Shown: positions 35,197-44,087 of the stretch, in pieces | Position numbering within the stretch: the first letter of the stretch is position 1 | Layout: every line of letters begins with the position of its first letter | Assembly (NCBI GenBank): GCA_964587105.1 | Contig: CAZPKG010000001.1 | Span: forward strand, 124,001 to 188,000 | Direction: 5' to 3' | Length of the DNA: 64,000 bases | Source of the DNA: JABWCQ01 sp964587105 | Lineage (GTDB): Bacteria > Electryoneota > RPQS01 | Notes under the pieces: model-generated | Told to the model about the DNA's origin: nothing | Databases searched by the model: none | The model's input: only the letters and a program-made list of their open reading frames with translations | Translations under genes and position numbers: made by a program

Positions 35197-36356
35197 TCAG
35201 ATTCTTAACTGCAGGTGAGAGCCACGGACCGGGACTGACGGGGATTCTTGAGGGAATGCCCGCCGGATTAACATTGTCTGAAGCGGAGATCGCCTTTGAT
35301 CTGGCGCGTCGTCAACGCGGTCATGGACGCGGTGGACGAATGAAAATTGAAATGGATTACGCGCGCATCACGAGTGGCGTCCGCTATGGTTTGACGCTCG
35401 GTTCGCCAATTGCTCTATTTATTGAGAATCGAGATTGGGAGAATTGGCGCGATAAGATGTCCGTTGCCGATCCGGGTGCAGAGAAACGAATTGACAGACT
35501 CGCGAGTCCACGTCCCGGTCATGCGGACTATGCAGGTTCAATCAAATACCACCAGGATGACATTCGCAACGTCATCGAGCGCTCATCGGCGCGTGAAACC
35601 ACGATGCGAGTGGCGCTTGCGGCAATCTGCCGCAAGTTCCTGAGCGAATTTGGCGTGAGAGTTTATAGTCACGTCGTCAAAATCGGCGGCGTCGAAGCGG
35701 CGCAGCTTGCGCATGACGCGAACCTCGCTGAGCATTTCGCTAAAGTGGAAGAGAGTCCGGTGCGGTGCGGCGATTCAATTGCGGAACGAAAGATGATCGA
35801 GATTATTGACCGTGCGACGGAAGCTAAAGATACGGTCGGCGGAGAGTTTGAGGTCATTGTGGAAGGATTGCCCGTCGGATTGGGGAGCTATGTTCATTAC
35901 GATCGCAGGATTGACGGCATTCTCGCGCAAGCGATGCTGTCGATTCATGCAATGAAGGGCGTCGAATTTGGGATGGGTTTTGAAGTGGCGAACGTATTCG
36001 GAAGTCAAGTTCACGACCGAATCTTTCCATTTGAAAAAGATATTGTGCGCACGACTAATAACGCGGGCGGCACAGAAGGCGGCATGACCAATGGGGAGCG
36101 CTTGGTGCTGCGCGTGGCGATGAAACCGCTGTCGTCGCTGATGCAGCCGCTGGAATCTGTGAACCTCAAAACGAATGAACCGATTGAAGCGTTGCGCGAG
36201 AGGAGCGACGTGTGTGCCGTTCCCGCCGGAGGAATCGTCGGCGAAGCGATGGCGTTGCTCGCGTTGATGAATCCGTTTATGGAGAAATTCGGCGGAGATT
36301 CAATGACTGAAATTCGTGCGCACATTCAGGCAACACCGGGGTCGCCATGGCGATAG
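35193..36356 (+). CDS. aroC: Chorismate synthase
   Basis: 387 residues, step 7, the FMN-dependent conversion of EPSP to chorismate. Family signatures are FLTAGESHGPGL at the N-terminus, RRQRGHGRGGRM, SSARETTMRVA, and the C-terminal ERSDVCAVPAGGIVGEAM. It overlaps aroE by 4 bp and aroK by 10 bp. Confidence 0.96.
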   Translation: MIRFLTAGESHGPGLTGILEGMPAGLTLSEAEIAFDLARRQRGHGRGGRMKIEMDYARITSGVRYGLTLGSPIALFIENRDWENWRDKMSVADPGAEKRIDRLASPRPGHADYAGSIKYHQDDIRNVIERSSARETTMRVALAAICRKFLSEFGVRVYSHVVKIGGVEAAQLAHDANLAEHFAKVEESPVRCGDSIAERKMIEIIDRATEAKDTVGGEFEVIVEGLPVGLGSYVHYDRRIDGILAQAMLSIHAMKGVEFGMGFEVANVFGSQVHDRIFPFEKDIVRTTNNAGGTEGGMTNGERLVLRVAMKPLSSLMQPLESVNLKTNEPIEALRERSDVCAVPAGGIVGEAMALLALMNPFMEKFGGDSMTEIRAHIQATPGSPWR

Positions 36357-36868
36357 TTTACTTGTGCGGCCTGCCGGGATCAGGGAAGAGTACCATTGGC
36401 CCGCTGCTTGCAAAATTGCGCGGTCAGCCGTTCATAGATTTGGATACGATGATTGCTGAGCGCGCCGGGATGGATATTCCGGCGATTTTTCGTTCATTGG
36501 GCGAGCCGAAATTTCGCGACTTTGAAAATCTTGCTCTTGTGCAGGCAGCGAGTCGCGGCGACAGTGTGATTGCGCTGGGCGGCGGCGCATTGGGCCGTGA
36601 AGACAACCGTGATATTGTGCTCGCGAGCGGAATGCTGATTCACCTCGAAGCGCCGTTGGCATTGTTGGCTGCACGGACCATGAATCAACTCAACCGGCCG
36701 CTGCTTGACAGCAATGATTCGCTGACTGAGCGGTTGGCGGCGCTGAAGAGTTTGAACGAGCGGCGCAAAGACCAGTACGAGCTTGCACCGCTAAGTTTTC
36801 CGACGACGGATGAGGATCCGATGCAGACTGCGCTGATGATTTTTGAGGCAATTGATGGACTCGTTTGA
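36347..36868 (+). CDS. aroK: Shikimate kinase
   Basis: 173 residues, step 5. The Walker A motif GLPGSGKS is at residues 8-15. The shikimate-binding acid pair is in FIDLDTMIAERAGM, the GGGAL loop matches the family GGG-[AG] segment, and RPLL is the lid arginine. It overlaps aroC by 10 bp and the aroB/aroQ fusion by 14 bp. Confidence 0.94.
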   Translation: MAIVYLCGLPGSGKSTIGPLLAKLRGQPFIDLDTMIAERAGMDIPAIFRSLGEPKFRDFENLALVQAASRGDSVIALGGGALGREDNRDIVLASGMLIHLEAPLALLAARTMNQLNRPLLDSNDSLTERLAALKSLNERRKDQYELAPLSFPTTDEDPMQTALMIFEAIDGLV

Positions 36869-38420
36869 CCTGAAAACACAGAGCGGCATTGTGCCTATCC
36901 GTTATGCTTTTTCAAACGCGACGTGGGTGGCGAATGAGATCGCTCGCATGTTGGGAGTGCGCAGACCGCGTTTGTTCGTCGTGACAGATGAAAACGTGGC
37001 GCTGCACCATCTTGAAAACCTGAAGTCTGCGCTCATTTCGGACGGATTCAGCCTTGACGTGTGCATCTTGCCGCCGGGTGAGGAGCAGAAGACGATTGCC
37101 CGCACGAAGTTCCTGCTTGACATTTTGGCGCAGAAGAGATTCGCCCGTGATGATATTGTACTTGCTTTGGGCGGTGGAGTGATTACGGACTTGGCTGGAT
37201 TTTCGGCGAGCGTGTACCAGCGTGGGATTCAATGGATTGCAATTCCGACGACGCTGTTGGGAATGGTGGACGCTGCGATTGGCGGAAAGACGGGCGTCAA
37301 TCACGAACTGGGCAAAAACTTGATCGGCTCGTTTCATCAACCCAGGATGGTGCTGGCTGAGTTGTCGATGTTGAGCACGTTGGCGCCGCGCGGGATTCGT
37401 TCAGGCGCCGCTGAGATTGTCAAGGGCGCGCTGCTCGCGGGTGGAGATTTTTGGAGTGAAATTGAGTCTGCGAGTGCAGACGCGATGCAGTGGAGTCCAC
37501 GGCAATTGGAGCGTTTTGTCGCACGCGGAGCGGCAGTGAAGATTGATATCGTAGCACGCGATGAACGCGAAAGTGGCGACAGAATGCTGCTCAATTTGGG
37601 GCACACATTCGGGCATGCGCTTGAACAGGTTAGCGGTTACGGCTCACTTGCCCATGGTGAAGCGGTGTTCTACGGCATTCGCGCGGCGATCAGGCTCTCT
37701 GAGAAATGCGGCATGATGCCGCAGCCGAAAGCACGCTCTCTCGACAAATGGATCGCAACGCTTGAGTTGCCAGGAGCGAAATGCACGGCGGATGAACTCA
37801 TGTCTGCGATTCAATCCGACAAGAAGACGGCATCTGGGAAACTCCGATGGATTCTCTTGCGCGAGCCGGGAAAGCCTGTGATCAGTCACGATGTACCGGA
37901 ACAGGTCGTGCGCGAGTGCGCTGAATGGCTTGCCGAGGTCACAAGTAGTGGGGCGGAGGCAATTTCGATTCCGCGTCGGCGGCGCGTCGTCGTATTAAAT
38001 GGTCCGAATTTGAATTTGTTGGGGTCGCGTGAACCTTCGGTGTATGGCTCCATGACGTATGAAGAATTGAGCAAACAATGTTTTGAGTGGGCTGAAGACC
38101 TCAATTTTGATCTGTTGATTCGGCAAAGCAATCACGAAGGTGAGTTTGCCGAGTTGATTCAGTGGGCGCGCCGCTGGGCAGACGGATTGATTCTAAATCC
38201 CGGCGCGTTTACACATACATCTGTTGCTGTCCGCGATGCGCTTGCCGCCGCAAAATTACCTGCGGTTGAGGTTCATCTTTCGGACCCGTCCGCGCGTGAA
38301 GAGTTTCGCCACACCTCCCTCATTTCGGATTTGTGCCGCCGGACCATCAAAGGGCTCGGCCCTGATGGCTACCGGGAGGCCCTGACCGAACTTGCCTTCT
38401 CCCTGCCGGAAACCGCCTAA
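36855..38420 (+). CDS. aroB/aroQ: Bifunctional 3-dehydroquinate synthase / type II 3-dehydroquinate dehydratase (AroB-AroQ fusion)
   Basis: 521 residues from ATG 36855, chosen because GAGG lies 7 nt upstream; a TTG 12 nt earlier is possible. Residues ~1-350 are dehydroquinate synthase (step 2): LPPGEEQKT, LGGGVITDLAGFSASVYQRG, PTTLLGMVDAAIGGKTGVN, and zinc-site NLGHTFGHALE. After a short linker rich in Arg (RRRRV), residues ~376-521 are a complete type II dehydroquinase (step 3): NGPNLNLLGSREPSVYGSMT (from N382) with the catalytic Tyr, QSNHEGEFAELIQWA, LNPGAFTHTSVAVRDAL, EVHLSDPSAREEFRH. No stop or frame change separates the halves. The product of the first domain is the substrate of the second. 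Confidence 0.93.
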   Translation: MDSFDLKTQSGIVPIRYAFSNATWVANEIARMLGVRRPRLFVVTDENVALHHLENLKSALISDGFSLDVCILPPGEEQKTIARTKFLLDILAQKRFARDDIVLALGGGVITDLAGFSASVYQRGIQWIAIPTTLLGMVDAAIGGKTGVNHELGKNLIGSFHQPRMVLAELSMLSTLAPRGIRSGAAEIVKGALLAGGDFWSEIESASADAMQWSPRQLERFVARGAAVKIDIVARDERESGDRMLLNLGHTFGHALEQVSGYGSLAHGEAVFYGIRAAIRLSEKCGMMPQPKARSLDKWIATLELPGAKCTADELMSAIQSDKKTASGKLRWILLREPGKPVISHDVPEQVVRECAEWLAEVTSSGAEAISIPRRRRVVVLNGPNLNLLGSREPSVYGSMTYEELSKQCFEWAEDLNFDLLIRQSNHEGEFAELIQWARRWADGLILNPGAFTHTSVAVRDALAAAKLPAVEVHLSDPSAREEFRHTSLISDLCRRTIKGLGPDGYREALTELAFSLPETA

Positions 38421-38465
38421 CCCCTCCTCCCGTACAATGGTTACTTTCAGGCGACAGGTTGTGCT

Positions 38466-38494
38466 TGAAATTCCGCCCGATATTCCGTAAGTTG
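38466..38494 (+). promoter_or_regulatory. Sigma-70-type promoter upstream of trxB
   Basis: TTGAAA, 17 bp, TAAGTT, in the 181-bp gap after the shikimate operon. Transcript start near 38501, leader ~100 nt. Confidence 0.55.
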
Positions 38495-38601
38495 AGTATT
38501 CACCGGAATCTAATCAGACTTCATGTGAAGCTCGTCACAATCTCCGGCTGAGCGATCACCTCAATTGGTTAAGATAATTATTTACAGGACTTTTCGTTGA
38601 C

Positions 38602-39591
38602 ATGAGCCGCGAAATTCACAATGTTATTATCATCGGCTCCGGCCCGGCCGGACTGACCGCCGCGATTTATGCCGGACGCGCTAACTTGAATCCCGTCGTG
38701 ATTGACGGCATCCAGCCCGGAGGCCAACTCATGATCACGAGCGACGTCGAGAACTATCCGGGCTTTCCAGATGGCATCGAAGGCCCCGCCTTGATGGACC
38801 TCATGCGCCGTCAGGCCGAGCGATTCGGGACCAAGTATGTCGAAGACGAGGTGACCTCCCTTGACGTGACACAGCGGCCATTTAAGGTAAACCTCGGCTA
38901 CTTGCCGTCTATGTATGCGCATACAGTGATTCTGGCGTCCGGGGCTTCTGCCAAGTGGCTTGGACTCGAGAGCGAAAAGCGATTGCAGGGTAAAGGTGTT
39001 TCCGCCTGCGCAACGTGCGACGGATTCTTCTTCCGTGGTAAAGTTGTGGCCGTCGTGGGTGGCGGTGACACAGCCATGGAAGAGGCGTCCTACTTGACAC
39101 GTCATGCTTCAAAAGTTTATTTGATTCACCGTCGTGATTCGTTCCGCGCATCGAAGATTATGCAAGATCGCGTGCTGGAAAATCCCAAGATCGAAGTTAT
39201 CTATAACTCGGGAATTACTGAAGTTCTTGCAGAAGCAGGTGATACTCACGTCAACGGGTTGCGGATTAAGAACCTTGTTACGGGCGCAGAGACCACATTG
39301 CCGGTGGATGGGTTCTTTGTTGCTATCGGCCATGAACCGAATACAAGAATCATTCGCGATATATTGAAAACCGACGAAAATGGTTACGTTCTGCATCATC
39401 CTGATTCGAGCTACACCGATATCGAAGGATTGTTTGTAGCCGGCGACGTGCATGATCATCACTACCGTCAGGCCATCACTGCCGCCGGCGCTGGCTGCAT
39501 GGCGGCGATTGACGCCGAACGCTGGCTCGAAATTGAAGCTCATGAAGGCCGCTTGAAAGCCGCCGAAGAGAAACTGTTCGCAACTGCATAA
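38602..39591 (+). CDS. trxB: Thioredoxin-disulfide reductase
   Basis: 329 residues, an FAD/NADPH enzyme that reduces thioredoxin. FAD loop GSGPAGLTAAIYAGRA at residues 13-28, redox motif CATC (C136, C139) in SACATCDG, NADPH loop VGGGDTAMEEA, and the C-terminal VAGDVHDHHYRQAITAAGAGCMAA. The family normally has VFAAGDVRD at this point. lpdA begins 5 bp after the stop. Confidence 0.95.
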   Translation: MSREIHNVIIIGSGPAGLTAAIYAGRANLNPVVIDGIQPGGQLMITSDVENYPGFPDGIEGPALMDLMRRQAERFGTKYVEDEVTSLDVTQRPFKVNLGYLPSMYAHTVILASGASAKWLGLESEKRLQGKGVSACATCDGFFFRGKVVAVVGGGDTAMEEASYLTRHASKVYLIHRRDSFRASKIMQDRVLENPKIEVIYNSGITEVLAEAGDTHVNGLRIKNLVTGAETTLPVDGFFVAIGHEPNTRIIRDILKTDENGYVLHHPDSSYTDIEGLFVAGDVHDHHYRQAITAAGAGCMAAIDAERWLEIEAHEGRLKAAEEKLFATA

Positions 39592-39596
39592 ATAAA

Positions 39597-41000
39597 ATGG
39601 CCGCATCTGAATTTGATATCGTCGTCTTGGGCGGCGGACCCGGAGGATATGTCGCCGCAATTCGCGCCGCACAGCTTGGACTCAAGACATGCGTTGTTGA
39701 TGAGCAACCGCTCGGCGGAGTGTGCGTTAATTGGGGCTGTATTCCGTCGAAGGCGTTGCTGAAAGCTGCTGAACTCTACCAAGATATTCAGCACGTCGCG
39801 CCGCAAATGGGCATTCACGCCAAGACCGAAGGCTTTGACTGGTCGAGGATTATTCAGCGCTCGCGCGAAGTTTCCGAAAAGAACTCGTCCGGCGTCGAGT
39901 TTCTTGTGCGAAAAAGCAAGATTCACCGGCCCGTCGGCCGATTTACGATTGTCGGCGACCACGAAATCGAAGTGCGCGATTCTAAGGACAAATCCAAGGT
40001 CATTGACAATATCCGCGGCAAGCACATGATTATTGCCACGGGCAGCGTCAATCGTACTTTGCCCGGCGTGACAATGGATCGCAAGCGCATCATCACCTAC
40101 ATGGAAGCGATGTCGCTGGAAAAACAGCCGAAATCCTTGGTGATTGTTGGCGCGGGCGCAATTGGCTGTGAGTTTGCATATTTCTACCGCGCCTTGGGAA
40201 CCGAAGTCACACTCGTTGAAGTTCAGCCGCGTATTCTGCCGCTTGAAGACAGCGAATCGAGTAAGTTCGTCGAAACTGCATTCAAGAAAATGGGCATGAA
40301 CGTGTTGACCAACACACGCGTTAGCTCAATTGTTGCCACAAATAGCGGCGTTTCCGTTCAGCTTGAAGGGCAGGACAAACCGATGAATGCCGACCATTGC
40401 TTAGTGGCTATAGGGTTTGCGGCAAACGTTGAGGGCTGGGGCTTTGACAAAACTGGCGTCGCGCTTGAACGCGGTTTTATCAAAGTTGATAGTTATTTCA
40501 AGACAAATAAACCCGGCTACTATGCCATCGGCGACGTGATCGGCGCACCGCAGCTTGCTCACACCGCTTCGCACGAAGGTATCGTGTGCGTTGACGCGAT
40601 TGCGGGAAAACATCCGCATCCAATAGACTATTCGAATAATCCGGCGTGCACATACTGCCAGCCGCAAGTTGCGAGCGTCGGTTATACCGAAGAGAAGTGT
40701 AAAGAGCTTGGACTCGAATACAAAGTCGGCAGATTTCCGTTCAGCGCATCAGGTAAGGCGCGCGCGATCGGTCATACCGACGGCCACGTGAAGCTTTTAT
40801 TCGACAAGAAATATGGACAGCTGCTTGGCGCGCATATCGTCGGCTCGGAAGCGACGGAGATGATAGCACAACTCGCGCTGGCGCGTGTGTTGGAAGCGAC
40901 CGCCGAAACAATCTACAATACTGTTCACGCACATCCGACGTTGACTGAAGCGGTTATGGAAGCCGCCCTTGCTGCTGATGGTCGCGCCGTTCACATGTAA
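39597..41000 (+). CDS. lpdA: Dihydrolipoyl dehydrogenase
   Basis: 467 residues, the E3 flavoprotein that reoxidises dihydrolipoamide in 2-oxoacid dehydrogenase or glycine cleavage complexes. FAD loop GGGPGGYVAAIRAA, redox-active Cys43 and Cys48 in GGVCVNWGCIPSKAL, NAD loop GAGAIGCEFAYF, and the C-terminal His-Glu pair in HAHPTLTEAVMEAAL. No E1 or E2 gene is in the window. It shares an operon with trxB. Confidence 0.95.
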   Translation: MAASEFDIVVLGGGPGGYVAAIRAAQLGLKTCVVDEQPLGGVCVNWGCIPSKALLKAAELYQDIQHVAPQMGIHAKTEGFDWSRIIQRSREVSEKNSSGVEFLVRKSKIHRPVGRFTIVGDHEIEVRDSKDKSKVIDNIRGKHMIIATGSVNRTLPGVTMDRKRIITYMEAMSLEKQPKSLVIVGAGAIGCEFAYFYRALGTEVTLVEVQPRILPLEDSESSKFVETAFKKMGMNVLTNTRVSSIVATNSGVSVQLEGQDKPMNADHCLVAIGFAANVEGWGFDKTGVALERGFIKVDSYFKTNKPGYYAIGDVIGAPQLAHTASHEGIVCVDAIAGKHPHPIDYSNNPACTYCQPQVASVGYTEEKCKELGLEYKVGRFPFSASGKARAIGHTDGHVKLLFDKKYGQLLGAHIVGSEATEMIAQLALARVLEATAETIYNTVHAHPTLTEAVMEAALAADGRAVHM

Positions 41001-41054
41001 GACCATAATTGCCGAACGTGAGCGCCTTCGCCCCGCCGGAATTGGAGCTTTATC

Positions 41055-41474
41055 ATGAAGTCAATTATTCTTGTTTCCTTGTTGTTTGCTGTGTCAATTG
41101 CTTTTGCTGAAGAGCATAGCGCCGGACCGCTGCTTGCACAAGCCACGCAATTTGATTCCAAGAATGCCGCCACGCGCGTCATGCCGCTTTACGAACAAGG
41201 CTGGAATGAGGGCGCGCCTGTAGGAGATGCGCACTCTGGTAAACTCGGCTGGTTCGGATTGGGGTTGGTCGGAAATATTCCGTTCATTTGGCTGCCGTGG
41301 GTGGTTGAACCGCGCCGCCCCGCCAAGCCCCCCGTGCAAGCCGAAGAAGAATTTAAAAGCGGTTTCAAGAACGGACATCGAGCCGGATGGAAGAACGCGC
41401 ACAAAGGGTTCTATATCGCGGGCGCAATAGTGTCCACTGCAGCGGCAGTAACCGTCGTCGCAACTCAGGAGTAG
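41055..41474 (+). CDS. Small secreted or inner-membrane protein, unknown function
   Basis: 139 residues with a signal peptide (MKSIILVSLLFAVSIAFA). A Trp/Gly-rich stretch (LGWFGLGLVGNIPFIWLPWVV, residues ~65-85, part hydrophobic) is followed by a proline-rich segment, a Gly-x3-Gly-type pattern (FKSGFKNGHRAGWKNAHKG) and a hydrophobic C-terminus (IAGAIVSTAAAVTVVA). ATG follows TTGGAG. I do not recognise a family. It lies between lpdA and a small lipoprotein gene on the same strand, 1 bp from the latter. Confidence 0.7.
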   Translation: MKSIILVSLLFAVSIAFAEEHSAGPLLAQATQFDSKNAATRVMPLYEQGWNEGAPVGDAHSGKLGWFGLGLVGNIPFIWLPWVVEPRRPAKPPVQAEEEFKSGFKNGHRAGWKNAHKGFYIAGAIVSTAAAVTVVATQE

Positions 41475-41475
41475 C

Positions 41476-41862
41476 ATGTTTCGTTTTGTCCCGCTCGTTT
41501 TCATGTTGGTAATTTTGATCGGCTGCAGCAAAGAAGAGGTCAAGAAAACACAGACCGCAACTCCACCGCAGGAGATGCAAAAGCGCGATCCAGCCTCCTT
41601 TGTTGATGCAAATTTCTTGGGCAAACAATCGGTAAAGCGCGATGAAGTGAGACACGAGCTTGATTCGCTGCGCAGTGCTTCCGTAATTGACCGGAAACGC
41701 ATCGCCGTGTTGATCAACCATCGCAAAGGCGAGTTGATGGCGCTGAAGAAAAATCTACGAGGAAGCACGCAGCTGACTCCGGCAGAGCGCGATTCACTGA
41801 TTGCGCCGCTTGACGAAGAGTCTCTTGAATTGACGAACGACCTGATTGCGGTCGCGAAATAG
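41476..41862 (+). CDS. Small lipoprotein, unknown function
   Basis: 128 residues. The signal peptide ends in LIGC, so Cys17 should be lipidated. The mature part is short and charged, with likely helical or coiled-coil segments (VRHELDSLRSASVIDRKRIAVLINHRKGELMALKKNL). No family recognised. It starts 1 bp after the stop of the preceding small envelope protein gene, so the two are probably made together. Confidence 0.7.
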   Translation: MFRFVPLVFMLVILIGCSKEEVKKTQTATPPQEMQKRDPASFVDANFLGKQSVKRDEVRHELDSLRSASVIDRKRIAVLINHRKGELMALKKNLRGSTQLTPAERDSLIAPLDEESLELTNDLIAVAK

Positions 41863-41897
41863 CTACAGTTTTCGATAACAAACTTACTTCTTGATAC

Positions 41898-43364
41898 ATG
41901 GCTAAGAACATCACCCCTCGCGAAAAGGACTATTCCGAGTGGTATCTCGATTTGGTTCGCGAAGCTAAACTTGCCGATTACTCGCCCGTCAAAGGCTGCA
42001 TGGTAATTCGTCCCAACGGTTATGCCATTTGGGAGGGAATCCAGAGGCAGCTTGACAAGATGTTCAAGGACACAGGACACGTCAACGCCTACTTTCCGAT
42101 GCTAATTCCGCAGAGCTTTCTCGAAAAGGAAGCTGACCACGTGGAAGGGTTTGCAATGGAGTGTGCGGTGGTGACGCATTCGGGTCTTGAACCGGACGGC
42201 GCAGGGAAACTGAAACCGAAAGGCAAGCTCGAAGAGAACTATGTGCTTCGCCCGACTTCCGAGACGATTATCTGGTCAAAGTATAAAGATTGGATTCAAA
42301 GTTATCGCGATCTGCCGATTCTAATCAATCAGTGGGCGAACGTCTATCGCTGGGAAATGCGTACGCGTTTGTTCTTGCGCACGGCAGAGTTTCTTTGGCA
42401 AGAAGGTCACACGGCTCATGCGACCGCTGAAGAAGCAGTTGATGAGACGATCAAAATGCTGAACGTCTATCGGGACTTTGCCGAAAATTACATGGCGATG
42501 CCGGTCATTTGCGGTCTGAAGAGCGAAGGCCAGAAGTTTCCCGGCGCGGTGAATACGTATTGCATCGAGGCTATGATGCAGGACAAGAAAGCTCTGCAAG
42601 CCGGTACATCGCACTTTCTGGGACAGAATTTTGCGAAAGCCTTCGATGTGCAATTCCAGACGGATCACAACACGTTGGATTACGTGTGGGCCACGTCGTG
42701 GGGAGTTTCAACGCGCTTGATTGGCGCAATTATCATGTGTCACGCCGATGACGACGGCGTCATTATTCCGCCAAAACTCGCGCAATGGCCGGTGATTTTT
42801 GTCCCGATTGCCCGCAAAGAAGACGAACGTGCATCAGTTGGAGCCGCGATTGACAAACTGCGCGCCGATCTTAATTCCAAGAATATTGGTTCTCGAGTGG
42901 ACGATCGCGACAACGTGACGCCCGGTTTCAAATTCGCTGAAGCGGAGATGTTCGGATATCCGCTGCGCGTCGAGCTTGGACCGCGCGATTTGGCGGCGGG
43001 CAATTGCATCATCACGCTGCGACATAACCGTGAGAAGATCACGCTGCCGTTGGATACGGTTGCAAATGAAATCCCGAAACTGCTCGAGCGCGTGCAAAAC
43101 GAACTGTTCGAGCAAGCCAAAGCGCGTATGATGGCCAGCATGAAGAAGATAGATTCCTACGAGGAATTCAAAGAATTCATTGCCGCTGATCAAGGATTCG
43201 CGCTCGTGCATTGGGCCGGCGATACTGCCGACGAAAAACGCATTCAGGAAGAGACGAAAGCAACTTTGCGCGTCATTCCAATGGACTGGGAGAAAGAATC
43301 CGGCACCTGTATGCTGACGGGCAAACCTTCTCCACAGCGCGTTGTTTTTGCAAAAGCATATTAA
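41898..43364 (+). CDS. proS: Prolyl-tRNA synthetase, archaeal/eukaryote-like type
   Basis: 488 residues, class II aminoacyl-tRNA synthetase. The short form without the editing insertion and with a C-terminal extension is the ProS type 3 found in archaea, eukaryotes and part of the bacteria. Visible parts are DYSPVKGCMVIRPNGYAIWE, motif 2 YRWEMRTRLFLRTAEFLWQEGHTAH, motif 3-like WGVSTRLIGAIIM, and the C-terminal GKPSPQRVVFAKAY, which ends in Tyr as in the family. Confidence 0.95.
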   Translation: MAKNITPREKDYSEWYLDLVREAKLADYSPVKGCMVIRPNGYAIWEGIQRQLDKMFKDTGHVNAYFPMLIPQSFLEKEADHVEGFAMECAVVTHSGLEPDGAGKLKPKGKLEENYVLRPTSETIIWSKYKDWIQSYRDLPILINQWANVYRWEMRTRLFLRTAEFLWQEGHTAHATAEEAVDETIKMLNVYRDFAENYMAMPVICGLKSEGQKFPGAVNTYCIEAMMQDKKALQAGTSHFLGQNFAKAFDVQFQTDHNTLDYVWATSWGVSTRLIGAIIMCHADDDGVIIPPKLAQWPVIFVPIARKEDERASVGAAIDKLRADLNSKNIGSRVDDRDNVTPGFKFAEAEMFGYPLRVELGPRDLAAGNCIITLRHNREKITLPLDTVANEIPKLLERVQNELFEQAKARMMASMKKIDSYEEFKEFIAADQGFALVHWAGDTADEKRIQEETKATLRVIPMDWEKESGTCMLTGKPSPQRVVFAKAY

Positions 43365-43375
43365 CATCTGGTCTT

Positions 43376-43414
43376 GGGTCCCGGGTAGATAAACCCGCAT
43401 TGCGGAGGTGCTTC
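43376..43414 (+). promoter_or_regulatory. Conserved leader motif GGGTCCC ... GGAGGTG, third copy
   Basis: GGGTCCC at 43376-43382, 21 nt, GGAGGTG (43404-43410), CTTC, ATG. A small GGGT/ACCC hairpin lies between. It supports ATG 43415 as the start, not the longer in-frame start inside proS. Confidence 0.5.
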
Positions 43415-44080
43415 ATGTTTAGAGCTTCTCGTTCCGCACAATTAGTTTTTGGACTTTTGGTATTTGCAGCAATTGCGAATGCCCAAAATGTATCCAACGG
43501 CCTCTCGTGGGGCTTCACGCGCACGTACTGGGACGGCACATGGTATGAAGACGGTTATGCAGGTGCTGGAACAGGCGGCAACATGATTAGCTTCAGACGC
43601 GAAATGCCGATGAACAATCAGACGCGCATCAACGTCATGGGTAGCTACAGTTGGCTGCGGCACACGACGACGACGTTGCTTGAGCCGGTGATTATCGACC
43701 CGTTGACCGATGAAGTGATTTCCGGCGGCATGATGGCCACGCGCACAGATCACACCTACTTCCGTGAAATTGAGTTGGCCGCGCACATTCACCAGTATCT
43801 CGACAGCGAAGGCCATTCAACATTCTACATCGGTGGCGGCCCGTCCGCCCGTTGGGGTTCAGCAGGTATTCGTGAGGAACATTCACGCAAATCAGATTTT
43901 CACACCAAGGCCGCGTGGTTCGGATTGTCTGCGCTTGTGGGAATGCGCCAGCAGTGGGCCGACGATGGGCTGGTAACTTTTTTCGAGCCGCGATTGCTGT
44001 GGAGTCCCGATCCTTCCGATCGTTTTCAAGAAACTTTCCCGCCCGTCAACTTGATTGTCGCGATGGGCGTACTCTGGTAA
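43415..44080 (+). CDS. Putative outer-membrane beta-barrel protein
   Basis: 221 residues. The start is set by the strong ribosome-binding site and the signal peptide (MFRASRSAQLVFGLLVFAAIANA). The mature part has alternating hydrophobic/polar strands (TRINVMGSYSWL, STFYIGGGPSARWGS, KAAWFGLSALVGMRQQW) and ends in VLW, an aromatic C-terminus typical of proteins inserted by the BAM complex. No specific family recognised. The upstream leader motif links its expression mode to the two propeller proteins at 8200 and 10277. Confidence 0.72.
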   Translation: MFRASRSAQLVFGLLVFAAIANAQNVSNGLSWGFTRTYWDGTWYEDGYAGAGTGGNMISFRREMPMNNQTRINVMGSYSWLRHTTTTLLEPVIIDPLTDEVISGGMMATRTDHTYFREIELAAHIHQYLDSEGHSTFYIGGGPSARWGSAGIREEHSRKSDFHTKAAWFGLSALVGMRQQWADDGLVTFFEPRLLWSPDPSDRFQETFPPVNLIVAMGVLW

Positions 44081-44087
44081 TCTTACA

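Noticed and set aside
36843..36854. TTG at 36843 as the start of the AroB-AroQ fusion
   Set aside because: ATG 36855 has GAGG at ideal spacing; the TTG has no ribosome-binding site and would only lengthen the overlap with aroK.
41094..42080. Open frame of 328 codons on the - strand
   Set aside because: It covers two small envelope-protein genes with proper signal peptides and the start of proS, and has no recognisable domain.
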